Shown here: positions 55,200 through 64,000 of the stretch, one piece after another
Layout of the letters: every line of letters starts with the position of its first letter
Position numbering within the stretch: the first letter of the stretch is position 1
DNA from: Amylostereum areolatum
Taxonomy: Eukaryota; Basidiomycota; Agaricomycetes; Russulales; Stereaceae
DNA: 64,000 bases
Direction of reading: 5' to 3'
Assembly: GCA_012932865.1 (NCBI GenBank)
Contig: SAXG01000016.1
Location: 868,001-932,000 of the forward strand
Notes under the pieces: generated by a model
Told to the model about the DNA's origin: nothing
Seen by the model: the letters and a program-made list of their open reading frames with translations, nothing else
Database searches by the model: none
Program-made: the position numbers and the translations under genes

Positions 55200-55870
55200 C
55201 TCAAGTACTGAGTACTTACTCGATTGGTTCTCAACGTCAACTCGCCTCCAACGATTCTCCATGCCGTCACGCCAACAGAGCGCAATTACCAGCAGGAACT
55301 CCAGTTAGATACCGTTTTTACCGGAGGGGTTTCTGCAGTCAGCCGAGAGCCTATTGTGAGTCCCATCGTCACCCGTTTCTCCTTCCCAAGACTCAAATTC
55401 AACCTGCAACAGCATCGGCACTCCAGGGGCCAGCATCATCGCGCGCGAGAAAGGAAAACCTTTTCCATGGATACCCTGCCCTCATGCAAAAATTCAATGC
55501 CCCTCTCACGTTCGCGCAAGATTTGGACTTCGACCTACAACCGCGGACCCAAGTTCGAGCTTCCCGTTTCATGGCTCCAGAGCCGAGCGCGTCACCCAGG
55601 AAGGAACGCGAATGGTTTCGAGAGAGGATTCTCAATCACATATATGTGTCGTAAGTCCTCGCCTTCGTCCGACCTGCGCTCCGGGCCCTTATCCTCATCC
55701 CTCCGCCCAGACCTCTTCCACCCCCTGTGCGCTGCTGCTAGAACCACACTTTCACGAGAAAACTGTACGTGTTTTGTTCCTTCCCTCCTTGTATGCTCAG
55801 CTCACACGTCTTAGCTGTCAGGGATCCGCCTCTCGCCGCTTCCGACCGCGTCCACATCCGCGTCCACATC
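55200..55870 (+). repeat. Duplicated block, copy 1 (partner 59410-60060)
   Basis: Shared strings include AACTCCTCTCAACTCTC, TTCTCAACGTCAA, CAACAGCATCG, GGCCCTTATCCTCATCCCTC and CGCCCAGACC, in the same order. Both copies lie about 0.5-1 kb left of a decayed NmrA 3' end and an orphan-family gene, so they belong to the same duplicated segment. No coding content was recognised. Confidence 0.7.
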
Positions 55871-56094
55871 CGCGCCGACTCTACCAAGTTCACTTTCAAC
55901 GTCGTTCTCGTGTCCCCTTCATCTTTGTCACTTATCGCCTCTACATGAAGCGGCGCATTCTTCAGGACTACACCCCCGGAGTCTCCAAACCGTGCACACC
56001 ACCGACAATATTCCCCTCTCAAAGTCTACGCGTGCTGCGCTCATCGCGTCCTACGCCAAGGTCACGACCCACCTAACCTACTCATGTCACGAGA

Positions 56095-56290
56095 ACGCCG
56101 CTGGAGTGCGAAACGTGGTTTCAACAGGGTTCTCGGTGACACCTTCCGCTGGGCATCGCCGTCGAGAATATGGGGGAATCTGCGGTGAGAGCGATCAAGG
56201 GGACGCGAGAGGCAAGGCATCCGGATAGGGTGGCGTTCTCCAACATCGAGATGAAGAAGGCGGCGAAGGAAGTGGGAGGGACGGGGAGGT
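56095..56290 (+). pseudogene. Relic of the NmrA-like gene 3' end, copy 1
   Basis: GGTTCTCGG..ACaCC.TCCGCT, GGGCATC.CCGTCGAGaATATGGG and GAGATGAAGAAgGCGG follow the parent sequence at 51810-51975 base by base with substitutions and small indels that close the frame. Only the last third of the gene is recognisable. Confidence 0.75.
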
Positions 56291-56517
56291 CGACACCTGT
56301 TTCAGCACGAGACTGGACGAGACGAGTACATACTTATCCGAGAACTACAAGGTTTGGTTTCAAGTCAGACCATGATACTTCGACTGCGACAATGTTCGTC
56401 TTCCCAACCCTTCCAATGCAAGCAAACTTGATGACACATAGATCGCGTAGTAAAGTACATGGTTTGGGGTGGATCAAATCTCGATAGGTCCATCCATATC
56501 TATCCTGCATCCTTCAA

Positions 56518-57988
56518 CTACTCGGCGCCGTCACGGTATTGGCCGCTCTTCTCCAAGAATTCTACACCCGCCTTGAGGTACATGGTCAAGTGTTCTAAAG
56601 TAAGCGCTTTGATTACGTCTGGATATTCATCGTTGTCCGATTCGAAGACCTCCACGTCCAGCCTGGCCTGCTTGGCAATTGTCATCCACTCTTTCATAAT
56701 GTCATATATAGTGCCCCAGAATATCACGGGGCGGGCCATAACCCCGACCTGCTTCTCCACCTTCTTCATGTGCCCCCGATCGTTGAACCAGGCTACAATT
56801 GCGTGTTTCGTGTGATTGACTGTGCTGACGTCGTCGGAGGACAGAGCTTTATGCCAAACCATTTCGCGCCTTTCCCGGTCTGCATGAGTCACGATCTTCC
56901 ACATGACAATCCACAGAACTCCCTCAATGTCGTCTAGCAAAGTGTGCGGTGGACCGGGGCTGCCGGGTTCGGCTTCCATCCATGCATCCAACTGGCGTCG
57001 CGACGCGAATGGAAGGACCGTCTAAGGCGCAAAACAGTAAGCGAGGTATTCGCACAGGACGGAAACGGGGTCACATACAGAAAGGCGTCTGGCGACCGCG
57101 CGCGACGAGTCGTGCCGAACAGCTAGGTCGGCATTGATGATCATTCCTTTGCATTGCTGGAGGTGTTTCTCGAGAAATGTAAAGTCTTCTTCGCTGGAAG
57201 ACCGTCGTAAACATGCGTTGCTTTGTATCATTTCGAGGGTACGCTTCTCGGGGGCTTCTCGAATAAGTATGTTTGTTATTGAAGGTTCCCCGTGAAGAAA
57301 GCCGACGAAGTAGGCGTTCGAAAGTGCTGCGAAAATTAGTTGGTGCGACCCAGCATGCAGGAAAAGACCAGCTCGCGCTCACCGATCATTGCGTCGACAG
57401 CGACGTAAATCGAATCGATCAGGGTGACCTCGTCTGCGAGGAGAGACTTCACAGCAGTCGGGAACTGCAATGTCCTATGATTCCTATGAACGCGCTCCTC
57501 GATAAACAAGGGTCGGTCAGGGGTGAAGCCGCAGACGAGGTCTGAAATTCCGTGCTGTCCTCGCAAAGTGTTGAAGGACTCTGTTGCTGATTCCCTATAC
57601 GGAAACGAGTCCGAAACGATGGAGTTGACACCTAGGATCATAATCATTGGGGATGTCAGCCCGGTTGACTGAGTCAAGCGCTCCGCCCAGCGAAACCGAG
57701 TGGAGCAGAAAGATCGTTTTGGTTTATGGAAAGGAAGGATAAGTCGGACGAGCCTGAGAATGATGAGGAAGAGGAGCCTGAGGCGGTGGTAGGAGAAAGG
57801 ATTGGGACAGCGCCGTCGGGCCACGCCTTCGGCGATAAGAAATAACACGTGAGGCCATATCCCCGGACGACGTCGGTTGCGTCCTGCGTTACTAATACTC
57901 CGTCCCAGTGAGAATCGGCGCGAAGGATATAAGACGCGGCTGAAGATTTTGGGATGCCAAGAGGTGTGTCAAAATCCTTCGTTGCCAT
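56518..57988 (-). CDS. G2: orphan-family protein with N-terminal extension
   Basis: Four exons (57988-57697, 57631-57383, 57326-57079, 57021-56518) give 1293 nt, 430 aa. An N-terminal unit not seen in G1/G3/G4 (MATKDFDTPLGIPKSSAASY, a Ser-rich linker, FSGSSDLSFLS) precedes the family core: IDSIYVAVDAMIG, FTFLEKHLQQCKGMIINAD, HTLLDDIEGVLWIVMWKIVT, VNHTKHAIVAWF, YDIMKEWMTIAKQA, GVEFLEKSGQYRDGAE. The first donor (GTTTCG) is weak, but the phases fit. The 3' half is nearly the same as that of G3. A piece of its first exon is found inverted at about 59320-59415. The function is unknown. Confidence 0.62.
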
Positions 57989-59315
57989 CCTCTGTCTTCA
58001 AAAAAATGGCACACTTTTCTTGAACGGCACAGGAGATTTTTGAATCCCATGGAAAACACATAGGACCATATGTGACGGCATTGGATAGCATGTATTCTCT
58101 CACTGATCCTTTGCTTGAACCATATCGAAGCATTCTGAATGGCACACCACTAATAGAGGATCAGATGCCAGTTTTCATTGCACAGTTACGAAATCTATTT
58201 AAGTACAGGGTCCTAAGTACACTCGAGCTCGCATTCCGATAGAACCAAACTGTGCGTGATGGACCACGCGCCGAGGCAGACCACGTCGATGATTCAAGGA
58301 ACGATGCCGGGCGACGAGGGGCTCCATGGTTTTTTGCGTGGAGAGGATGGTGTGGTGGGGGTCCGCCGCATTGGGTCTCAACTACTTATGTGATGATGTA
58401 GGTGACGAGCACGCGCGCATGTTTCCGTGGCCCATCGCGCGCTGAGGCGGCAGTGGATGTTGGACCAGAGCGTTGCATCGGCTCGCCACCACCGGTCTGC
58501 GTGCATCGCAACGGTCCACCCCACTTGCGACGGCGTTGGCATTGGGGATACGCGCTGCAAAGTCCTTCGGGCTCTCTTCTTCGGGATGTCTCGCGTGTGA
58601 GGCTGAAGACGTGGGGAGGGAGGTGTCTAGCCGGTCTGAGTGCATTCTGCTCGGTCGATAGGGCGAAGCGGACGGGGCTGATGGAGTGCAGTGGGACGCG
58701 CTGAGCTTGGGGGAATACGCCCACAAACCACGTCGTCCTGGGGAGCCGAGAGTTGAAAAGGAGCAGGTTCCCTACAGCGCAATATGAGCAAGTTATCAGC
58801 GAGATAAAAGGAAACGCACCCGAGCGAGGTAGAAGGAAAGCATGTCGTGGTTCTTGAGGTGCACACCCGTCGTGGGGAACACCAACCACGACTATGAGCG
58901 CATTGGCTGCTCGATCCGGGACCTGACAAGGATGGGTTGAGAATGGGAAGAAATGGACGACAAGAGTGAGGGGAATAGAAGGTGCAGAGAGGGATGTGCT
59001 GGTAAAAGGGAAGGCGGGGAGCTGGCAGGTGAAGGACACGACGACGCTAAGTCGACGTGGAAGTTCGATCCCAAGTTGCAAGTCGCGCAAACACGATCGT
59101 TGCTTGAGAACTTACATAAGCCGTCCGAGACAACCCTTCGTTCTCACCAAGTTGTCTGCATGGGAAGACTTTGTGGAATTAAGAAATGCGGGATGTGGAG
59201 AGCTTCAACGAGCTTCAGTCTCCTTATATCGCGGTCGATCTGAGCAACAGTCTATGTGCTTCCCGCTGCGCGTAAGTAGGTGATTCATAACGTGATCTGA
59301 CGGGACTTCGAGGAT
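57989..59315. other. Gene-free or unrecognised stretch between G2 and its inverted relic
   Basis: A minus-strand frame at 58386-59090 has intron-like boundaries (donor GGTGCGTTT at about 58821, acceptor CTGTAG at about 58773) but no known domain. Nothing else was recognised. Confidence 0.4.
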
Positions 59316-59319
59316 GGCC

Positions 59320-59415
59320 AAAATGCTTCATTTTTTGGCACTCTTGGGTCTTGGCATCCCGAAATCTCCCACCGCGTCTCAAATCCTCCGCACCGATTCT
59401 CACTGGGACTCCGTA
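59320..59415 (+). pseudogene. Inverted relic of the G2 first exon
   Basis: The plus strand encodes LGIPKSPTASQILRTDSHWD, against LGIPKSSAASYILRADSHWD of G2 (minus strand, 57900-57970). The copy is in opposite orientation, 1.4 kb away, and ends after the equivalent of GVLV. Confidence 0.75.
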
Positions 59416-60060
59416 CCAGTTGCAACTCCTCTCAACTCTCGATCTCAGTTCTCAACGTCAAGTCGTGCCCAATAATTAATAACCCACCATGCTATCAAGT
59501 CAGCAAAGCGCAATTAAGAAGCAGCGCTGACTGAGTTTGATACCGTGTTTGCTGGATAGAATCCATGGTTTTACGCAGTCAGAGCCTAATGCAGTGAGTC
59601 CTATGGCTTGTCATTCATGGCATTTCCCCTTCCCAAGCATTCCCAAGACTCAACAACAGCATCGACACCCGAGCGCCATCGCACACGAGGAAAACCTTCT
59701 CTAGACCTTCCGTGACCCTTCTCGGTGCTTCATCCTCTTCACAACTTGAAGCTGTCTGTGCCCGATGAACATCGCGGAGCGGGTCACCCCGGCAGGACGG
59801 TGTAAAGCTTTGAGAGAAGATCTTAGATCGCATATGTGTCTCGTATGTCCTCTTCGTCGCTCAACGTGTGCTCCAGGCCCTTATCCTCATCCCTCCGCCC
59901 AGACCCCTTCCGCTCCCCGTGCGCTGCTGCGCCTAGACCCACACTTCCACCGCCAAATACCAGTTTGTACGCGCTTTCTTTCTTCCCTTCATGCATGCTT
60001 AGCTCACACCTCTTAGCTTTCAGGGATTTGCCTCTTGCTGCCTCGGCCACATCCACCTCC
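59410..60060 (+). repeat. Duplicated block, copy 2 (partner 55200-55870)
   Basis: Same order of shared strings as the partner block, with indels. It ends at CTTAGCTTTCAGGGATTTGC, matching CTTAGCTGTCAGGGATCCGC at about 55812. Confidence 0.7.
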
Positions 60061-60539
60061 GCACCGATATAGTCGGCCTGCAACGCTGTCCTCCTGCCCT
60101 CTTCCGTCGCACACGAAGCGGCGGATTTTTCACTGCGAACCACCGCGATTCAGGGATACTTCAGGACTATGTAGGCTGCCGGGCTCTCTTGATCGTACTT
60201 ACACGTCAATGAAAAACATCTCTTTCCAAAGGCCCACACATTGCTGCATTCATCATGTCCTCTTCCAAGGTGCCTACCCACACAAACCACTCATGCCACG
60301 AAGCCTTCTGGCTCTTCTCGGCCTCCCCTATCTCCTTGCCGACCACGCCTTTCCGTGCTCGTACTTGTTACTCTTTCCCTGACGAGGCCTTGAGCTCAGC
60401 AAGAAAAATCAAACCAGCTTTCTCTCAAACGCGTCGACCTCTAGCCACGCATTTGATTGTGGACGGCATGGCCGCATCGGTATGGCTCGAAGGAGAATGA
60501 CCATCAGCTTATTTTAGAGCACTGCTGGACGGCGAAACA
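60061..60539. other. Spacer left of NmrA relic 2
   Basis: Degenerate continuation of the duplicated segment. No open gene was recognised. Confidence 0.4.
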
Positions 60540-60720
60540 TTGTTTCAGCGGAGTCTTCGGTGACGCTTTCCACTGGACATCGGCGTTGAGAATAGGGATG
60601 AAGTTGCAGCGAAATTGGGTTCAGGAACGTGGGAGGCAAAGCGGGGCAGGGTGGCGTTCTTCAACGTCGAGATGAAGAAGGCGGTGAGGGAAGTGGGAGG
60701 GAAGGGGAGGTCGACACCTG
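60540..60720 (+). pseudogene. Relic of the NmrA-like gene 3' end, copy 2
   Basis: GGTGACGCTTTCCAC, GACATCGGCGTTGAGAATA and GAGATGAAGAAGGCGGTGAG follow the parent gene's last third, with frame breaks. After the relic, about 250 bp (60700-60950) is almost identical to 56280-56520. Confidence 0.75.
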
Positions 60721-60942
60721 TTTCAGCACGAGACTGGACAAGACGAGTACATACTTATCCGAGAACTACAAGGTTTGGTTTCAAGTCAGACCATGATACT
60801 TCGACTGCGACAATGTTCGTCTTCCCAACCCTTCCAATGCAAGCAAACTTGATGACACATAGATCGCGTAGTAAAATACATGGCTTAGGGTGGATCAGAC
60901 CTCGAAAGGTCCATCCATATCTATCCTACGCCCTTCGACTAC

Positions 60943-61968
60943 TTACTCGGTTCCGTCACGATATTGACCGCTCTTCTCCAAGAATTCTACACCTGCCTTG
61001 AGGTACATGGCCGAGTATTCCAAAGTGAGCGCCCTGATTTCTTCGTCGTCCGATTCGAAGGCCTCCAAGTCCTTCCTGGCCTCCTTGGCGATCGCCATCC
61101 ACTCTTTCATAATGTCATATATAGCGTCCCAGAATATCAAGGGGCGGGCCACAACCCCGACCTTGTTCTTCCTCTTGCTCACGTGGTCCCTCTCGCTGAA
61201 CCAGGCTACGATTGCGTGTTTCGTGTGATTGACTGTCTTGACTCTGTCGGAGGACAGAGCTTTATGCCAAACCATTTCGCGCCTTTCCCGGTCTGCATGA
61301 GTCACGATCTTCCATATGACCATCCACAGAACTCCCTCGACGTCATCCAGCACACTGTGCGTGAGACCGGACACGTCCCGTGCCGACAACCCGCGTCGAG
61401 ACATGAATTTCAGGACCGTCTAAGGCGGCATACAGTGAGCGAGGTACTGTTTGGATGTACACAGGGGAGGGAATGAATCACATACAGGATCATGGTGGTA
61501 CGCCGAACACCCGCGTATGAGTCCACCGTAAACGACCGCGTCGACATCTATAACAACCGCCTTGCACACGCGGAGATGTCTCTCGAGAAACGCAAAACAC
61601 GTTGGGTCCTCGCCGCGCATGCACAGCATGGCTTCGATCACGCCGTTCGTGTGCCGTGCGGGCGTTGTTCTCGCCTTTATCGTTCTGATGGAGGGAGCAG
61701 AGTCCACGGTAATGCCTTCAAGATAGGTGTTCAGAATAACTGTGCTTCGGGATTAGAGGGAGCGCAGAAACCGCATAGCCCGAGATTGTGACGAAAGCTC
61801 ACTGATCATGACGTCCACAGCGATGTAGACACAGTCGATCAAGCTCACGTCCTCTGAGAGCAACGAAATGCTTTCCATCGGACCTGAGGGCGTCTTGGCA
61901 TCGGAAGCGCCGTGGGAAGTGGAAATGTCATTCGTGGCGGGAAATTGGTCTGAATTGGAGTCATCCAT
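60943..61968 (-). CDS. G3: orphan-family protein (mosaic of G1 and G2)
   Basis: Three exons (61968-61803, 61739-61486, 61419-60943) give 897 nt, 298 aa, intact. Exons 1 and 2 are nearly identical to G1 (MDDSNSD, RTNGVIEAM, CFAFLERHLRVCKAVVIDVD, YGGLIRGCSAYHHDP). The second part of exon 3 instead follows G2 (RERREMVWHKALSS, VNHTKHAIVAWFSERDH, DIMKEWMAIAKEA). The DDVEGVLW motif is kept (HSVLDDVEGVLWMVIWKIVT). No enzymatic motif beyond the kinase-C-lobe-like helix. The function is unknown. Confidence 0.68.
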
Positions 61969-62664
61969 ACGCCGGGGTGGAGAGACAGATAGGGAAGGGA
62001 GGGTAGCTTGAAGTCCGAGTCTGCTTGAAGTATTTACAGGAGATGATACACGCGAGAGGAGCGTGCACACTGCGCACGGCTTTCCCAACCAATGCGCACC
62101 GCTCATGACCACGAGATGAATGCATGCCACCCCATCAGATGTCTACACAAAACAGAAAATTGATAGACGTACATACGATATCTCCTTTCAAGCCGGTGTC
62201 CTCCTCGTCAGGCTCCCCTCCGTCCCGTCCTAAAACCACCCCTTCGAACGCTACGTGTCACAAACAGCTAGCATCCCCACATCATGCCCGTACGCCTTGC
62301 ACACTGGATGATAGATAAAATAGTCAATCATTATGATGATTTATGGCACGCACCTGTGGATCGACGTCGACTTCCTCAGTCAGATTTAAAATGAAAAGGT
62401 GAGAGCGAGGTGAGAGATCATCGTGATTGTAGTATGATCTCCAATCTAATCGTATCTCAACCACGGTCAAAGTCGACGACCCCCGCCTTGGGAGTTGGCA
62501 GTTGACCCCACATTCTGTCAACGTTCACTGTCCGTCTACACAACGGGGGGTATACTCGAGGTATCCTCGGTGGGCTGTATGCCTGAACGGATTTCTCCCC
62601 GCGAAACCGAGAGCGCCCATCTACCGTCGTATAAACGTTCTTCGTCGATACTACAGCTCATACA
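61969..62664. other. Spacer between G3 and G4
   Basis: Bases 61970-62345 are nearly identical to 54001-54375 upstream of G1 (shared GAGCGTGCAC..., CCGGTGTCCTCCTCGTCA, TGATGATTTATGGCACGCAC). The rest shows nothing. Confidence 0.5.
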
Positions 62665-63695
62665 CTAAACACTGGCAGCAGGGCCATACTGACCGGCACC
62701 CTCCAGGAAATCCACCCCCACTTTGAGATACCGGACGAACAGCTCCAACGTGAGCTCCCTGATCCCCTCCTCGGCGGGGACCCCGTCCATCACCAATTTC
62801 TCCAGGCGAACGTCCCCCTTGACGTCCTCCCATCTCGCCATCGCCGAGCACCGTTTCGCGATCACGCCGGCCGCCGCGTCGTCCGAAATCTTCAACCACC
62901 GCTCGAAGACGTCGAACACGGACTGGAAGGCGGCGGACAGCTCGCACCTCCGGATGGTGCGGTAGGCAAAGGCCATGGAAAGACAGGCTTTCTCCCCTAG
63001 GACCGACAGGGTGACGTCGGACTCGAGCCCGCGGGTCCAGTGCTCCTCCCGAGGCGACGCACCCGGTTTCTTCGCCAGGCTCCACAGCGCCACCCACATG
63101 ATGCCGTCGAGGTCGTCGATCACATGGTGGAGGAACGGGGACCCGTAGTATACCAACTGTCCGTCTCACGACAAGACAAGAACGGGGTGATTTTCTGGGA
63201 ACAAAGACGGTGAGCGGCGGGCAACGTTCGCGTGAGTGGAACGCACAGGTCGCTTCAACACTTACAGGATCGCGCTCCCAGTACCCGCGCCCCATTCTCC
63301 CGTCCACGGCCGGGGCGACGTCCGGGATGACCGCTTTGCACACGCGGAGGTGCTTTTCCAGGAATGCAAACCGCCCGTCCGCGACGCGCATGCACGGCAT
63401 GGCCGCGATCGTCGCGGGCGTGCGTCGGGCGTGCGAGTGGCTCAGCCGCATGGATTGAGCGGAGGGCGGACGGCTCAGCTCTGCGTTCTCGATGTAGGCG
63501 TTCAGGGCGACTACATGGGCTCCAGTCAGAGAGGTCGCCGAGCGGAGAGAAGGATGGGAGCGCACCGGTCATCATGTCCACCGCGACGTAGATGCAGTCG
63601 ACGGGATCCACGAGGGATATGCCGTCCGTCGAACTGGACAGCTCTTTGAACCGGGCCGCCATGTCATCGACCCCGCTGACAGATTGGGGGTTCAT
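62665..63695 (-). CDS. G4: orphan-family protein, divergent member
   Basis: Three exons (63695-63566, 63510-63266, 63156-62665) give 867 nt, 288 aa, intact. Motifs: VDCIYVAVDMMTG, FAFLEKHLRVCKAVIPDV, HHVIDDLDGIMWVALWSLAK, FDVFERWLKISDDAAA, ELFVRYLKVGVDFLEGAGQY. It keeps the same two intron positions as G1 and G3, but is much more diverged in sequence and GC-richer, so it is an older paralogue; relic G5 (52.2-52.65 kb) is its closest relative here. The function is unknown. Confidence 0.7.
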
Positions 63696-64000
63696 AGGGA
63701 AACGATATGGTGGGGAGAGGAGTTGGGGGTGGGCCGGCGCGGCTCAGGCGGTATTTAAGCTCGTGATAGGGAGAATTATGGAGGGGGTGAATCACCCCTA
63801 TTCGCCCCCTTTGGTATCGTGCAGCGGCGCGGAAATCTGGACAGGAGTCGATCGAGTCGTCTGAGACTATCCGGAAGAGGCCGTTTAGTACTCGGATATT
63901 TGCTTTGGCTGGGGGAATTATAGCCTATCAGTGGACCGACTGGGGTCCTGTGCGCGTGGATCCACGCTGAGCTGGAGATACAAAATACTGAAGTGCACAT
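63696..64000. other. Upstream region of G4 to window end
   Basis: A TATA-like GGTATTTAAGC lies at about 63750. No other gene was recognised before the window ends. Confidence 0.4.

Larger units (their letters stand above)
54001..56094. other. Spacer with duplicated block and AGAT microsatellite
   Basis: It includes an (AGAT)n tract at 54936-54952 and, at about 55200-55870, a block repeated imperfectly at 59410-60060. A minus-strand frame at 54495-54677 (MSLTKIPLLVSNAAFFWLGA) recalls the start of an isoprenylcysteine methyltransferase-like membrane protein, but no following exons were found. No complete gene was seen. Confidence 0.45.

Noticed and set aside
58386..59090. A 234-codon minus-strand frame
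   Set aside because: Low-complexity and unrecognised. Intron-like signals exist, but neither spliced frame gives a known protein.
1..64000. tRNA, rRNA and CRISPR arrays
   Set aside because: No cloverleaf with a GTTCRANYC box, no rRNA sequence and no regularly spaced direct repeats with unique spacers were seen by eye.

Overview
The window looks like a piece of the nuclear genome of a basidiomycete of the Agaricomycetes, perhaps a wood-decay or polypore-type species. The evidence is dense, GC-rich genes split by many 45-70 bp introns with GTRNGT donors and CTNA(Y) branch sites, a divergent FET3/FTR1 pair, Tnp2-type CACTA transposons and several lineage-restricted paralogous families. No tRNA, rRNA or CRISPR array was seen.

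Left part (1-9.4 kb): the 3' end of a caspase-like gene, then the reductive iron-uptake pair FET3 (multicopper ferroxidase, minus) and FTR1 (iron permease, plus), sharing a 781-bp promoter. GATA-type ATCWGATAA iron-repressor sites sit in that promoter and, strikingly, continue across a 2.6-kb stretch downstream of FTR1 that holds no recognisable gene.

Middle-left (9.4-33.8 kb): a paralogous family of about 355-377 aa proteins with an HNH_2-like core (copies A-D apparently intact, E pseudogenised by three frameshifts, plus a C-terminal relic at 37.4 kb). Copies B, C and D alternate with copies of the histidine-biosynthesis aminotransferase HIS5 (two decayed, one intact), so the region looks like a triplicated HNH-HIS5 unit. 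A 175-bp-arm inverted repeat lies between B and the first HIS5 relic. A 6.9-kb CACTA-like transposon (TIR CACTGCGTTCA, ATT target duplication) separates HIS5 from copy E. A small uncharacterised gene follows at 33.1 kb.

Middle-right (33.9-52 kb): a secreted S10 serine carboxypeptidase, an F-box protein, a short-chain dehydrogenase whose first exon is split by a second CACTA transposon (41594-48797, TTG target duplication, perfect empty-site reconstruction), the cytosolic Fe-S assembly WD40 protein CIA1, and an NAD(P)-binding NmrA/epimerase-like gene with a GC-AG intron.

Right part (52-64 kb): a tandem array of an orphan family (G0-G5) with a kinase-C-lobe-like HxxxDD(V/L)(E/D)GxxW motif, interspersed with decayed 3' ends of the NmrA-like gene. 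Large blocks are nearly identical, and copy G3 appears to be a mosaic of G1 (5' half) and G2 (3' half).

Exon boundaries were read by eye from splice signals; for FET3, FTR1, HNH copies A, B and D, HIS5, the carboxypeptidase, CIA1, NmrA and the G genes the exon lengths sum to an open frame. Other coordinates are approximate.
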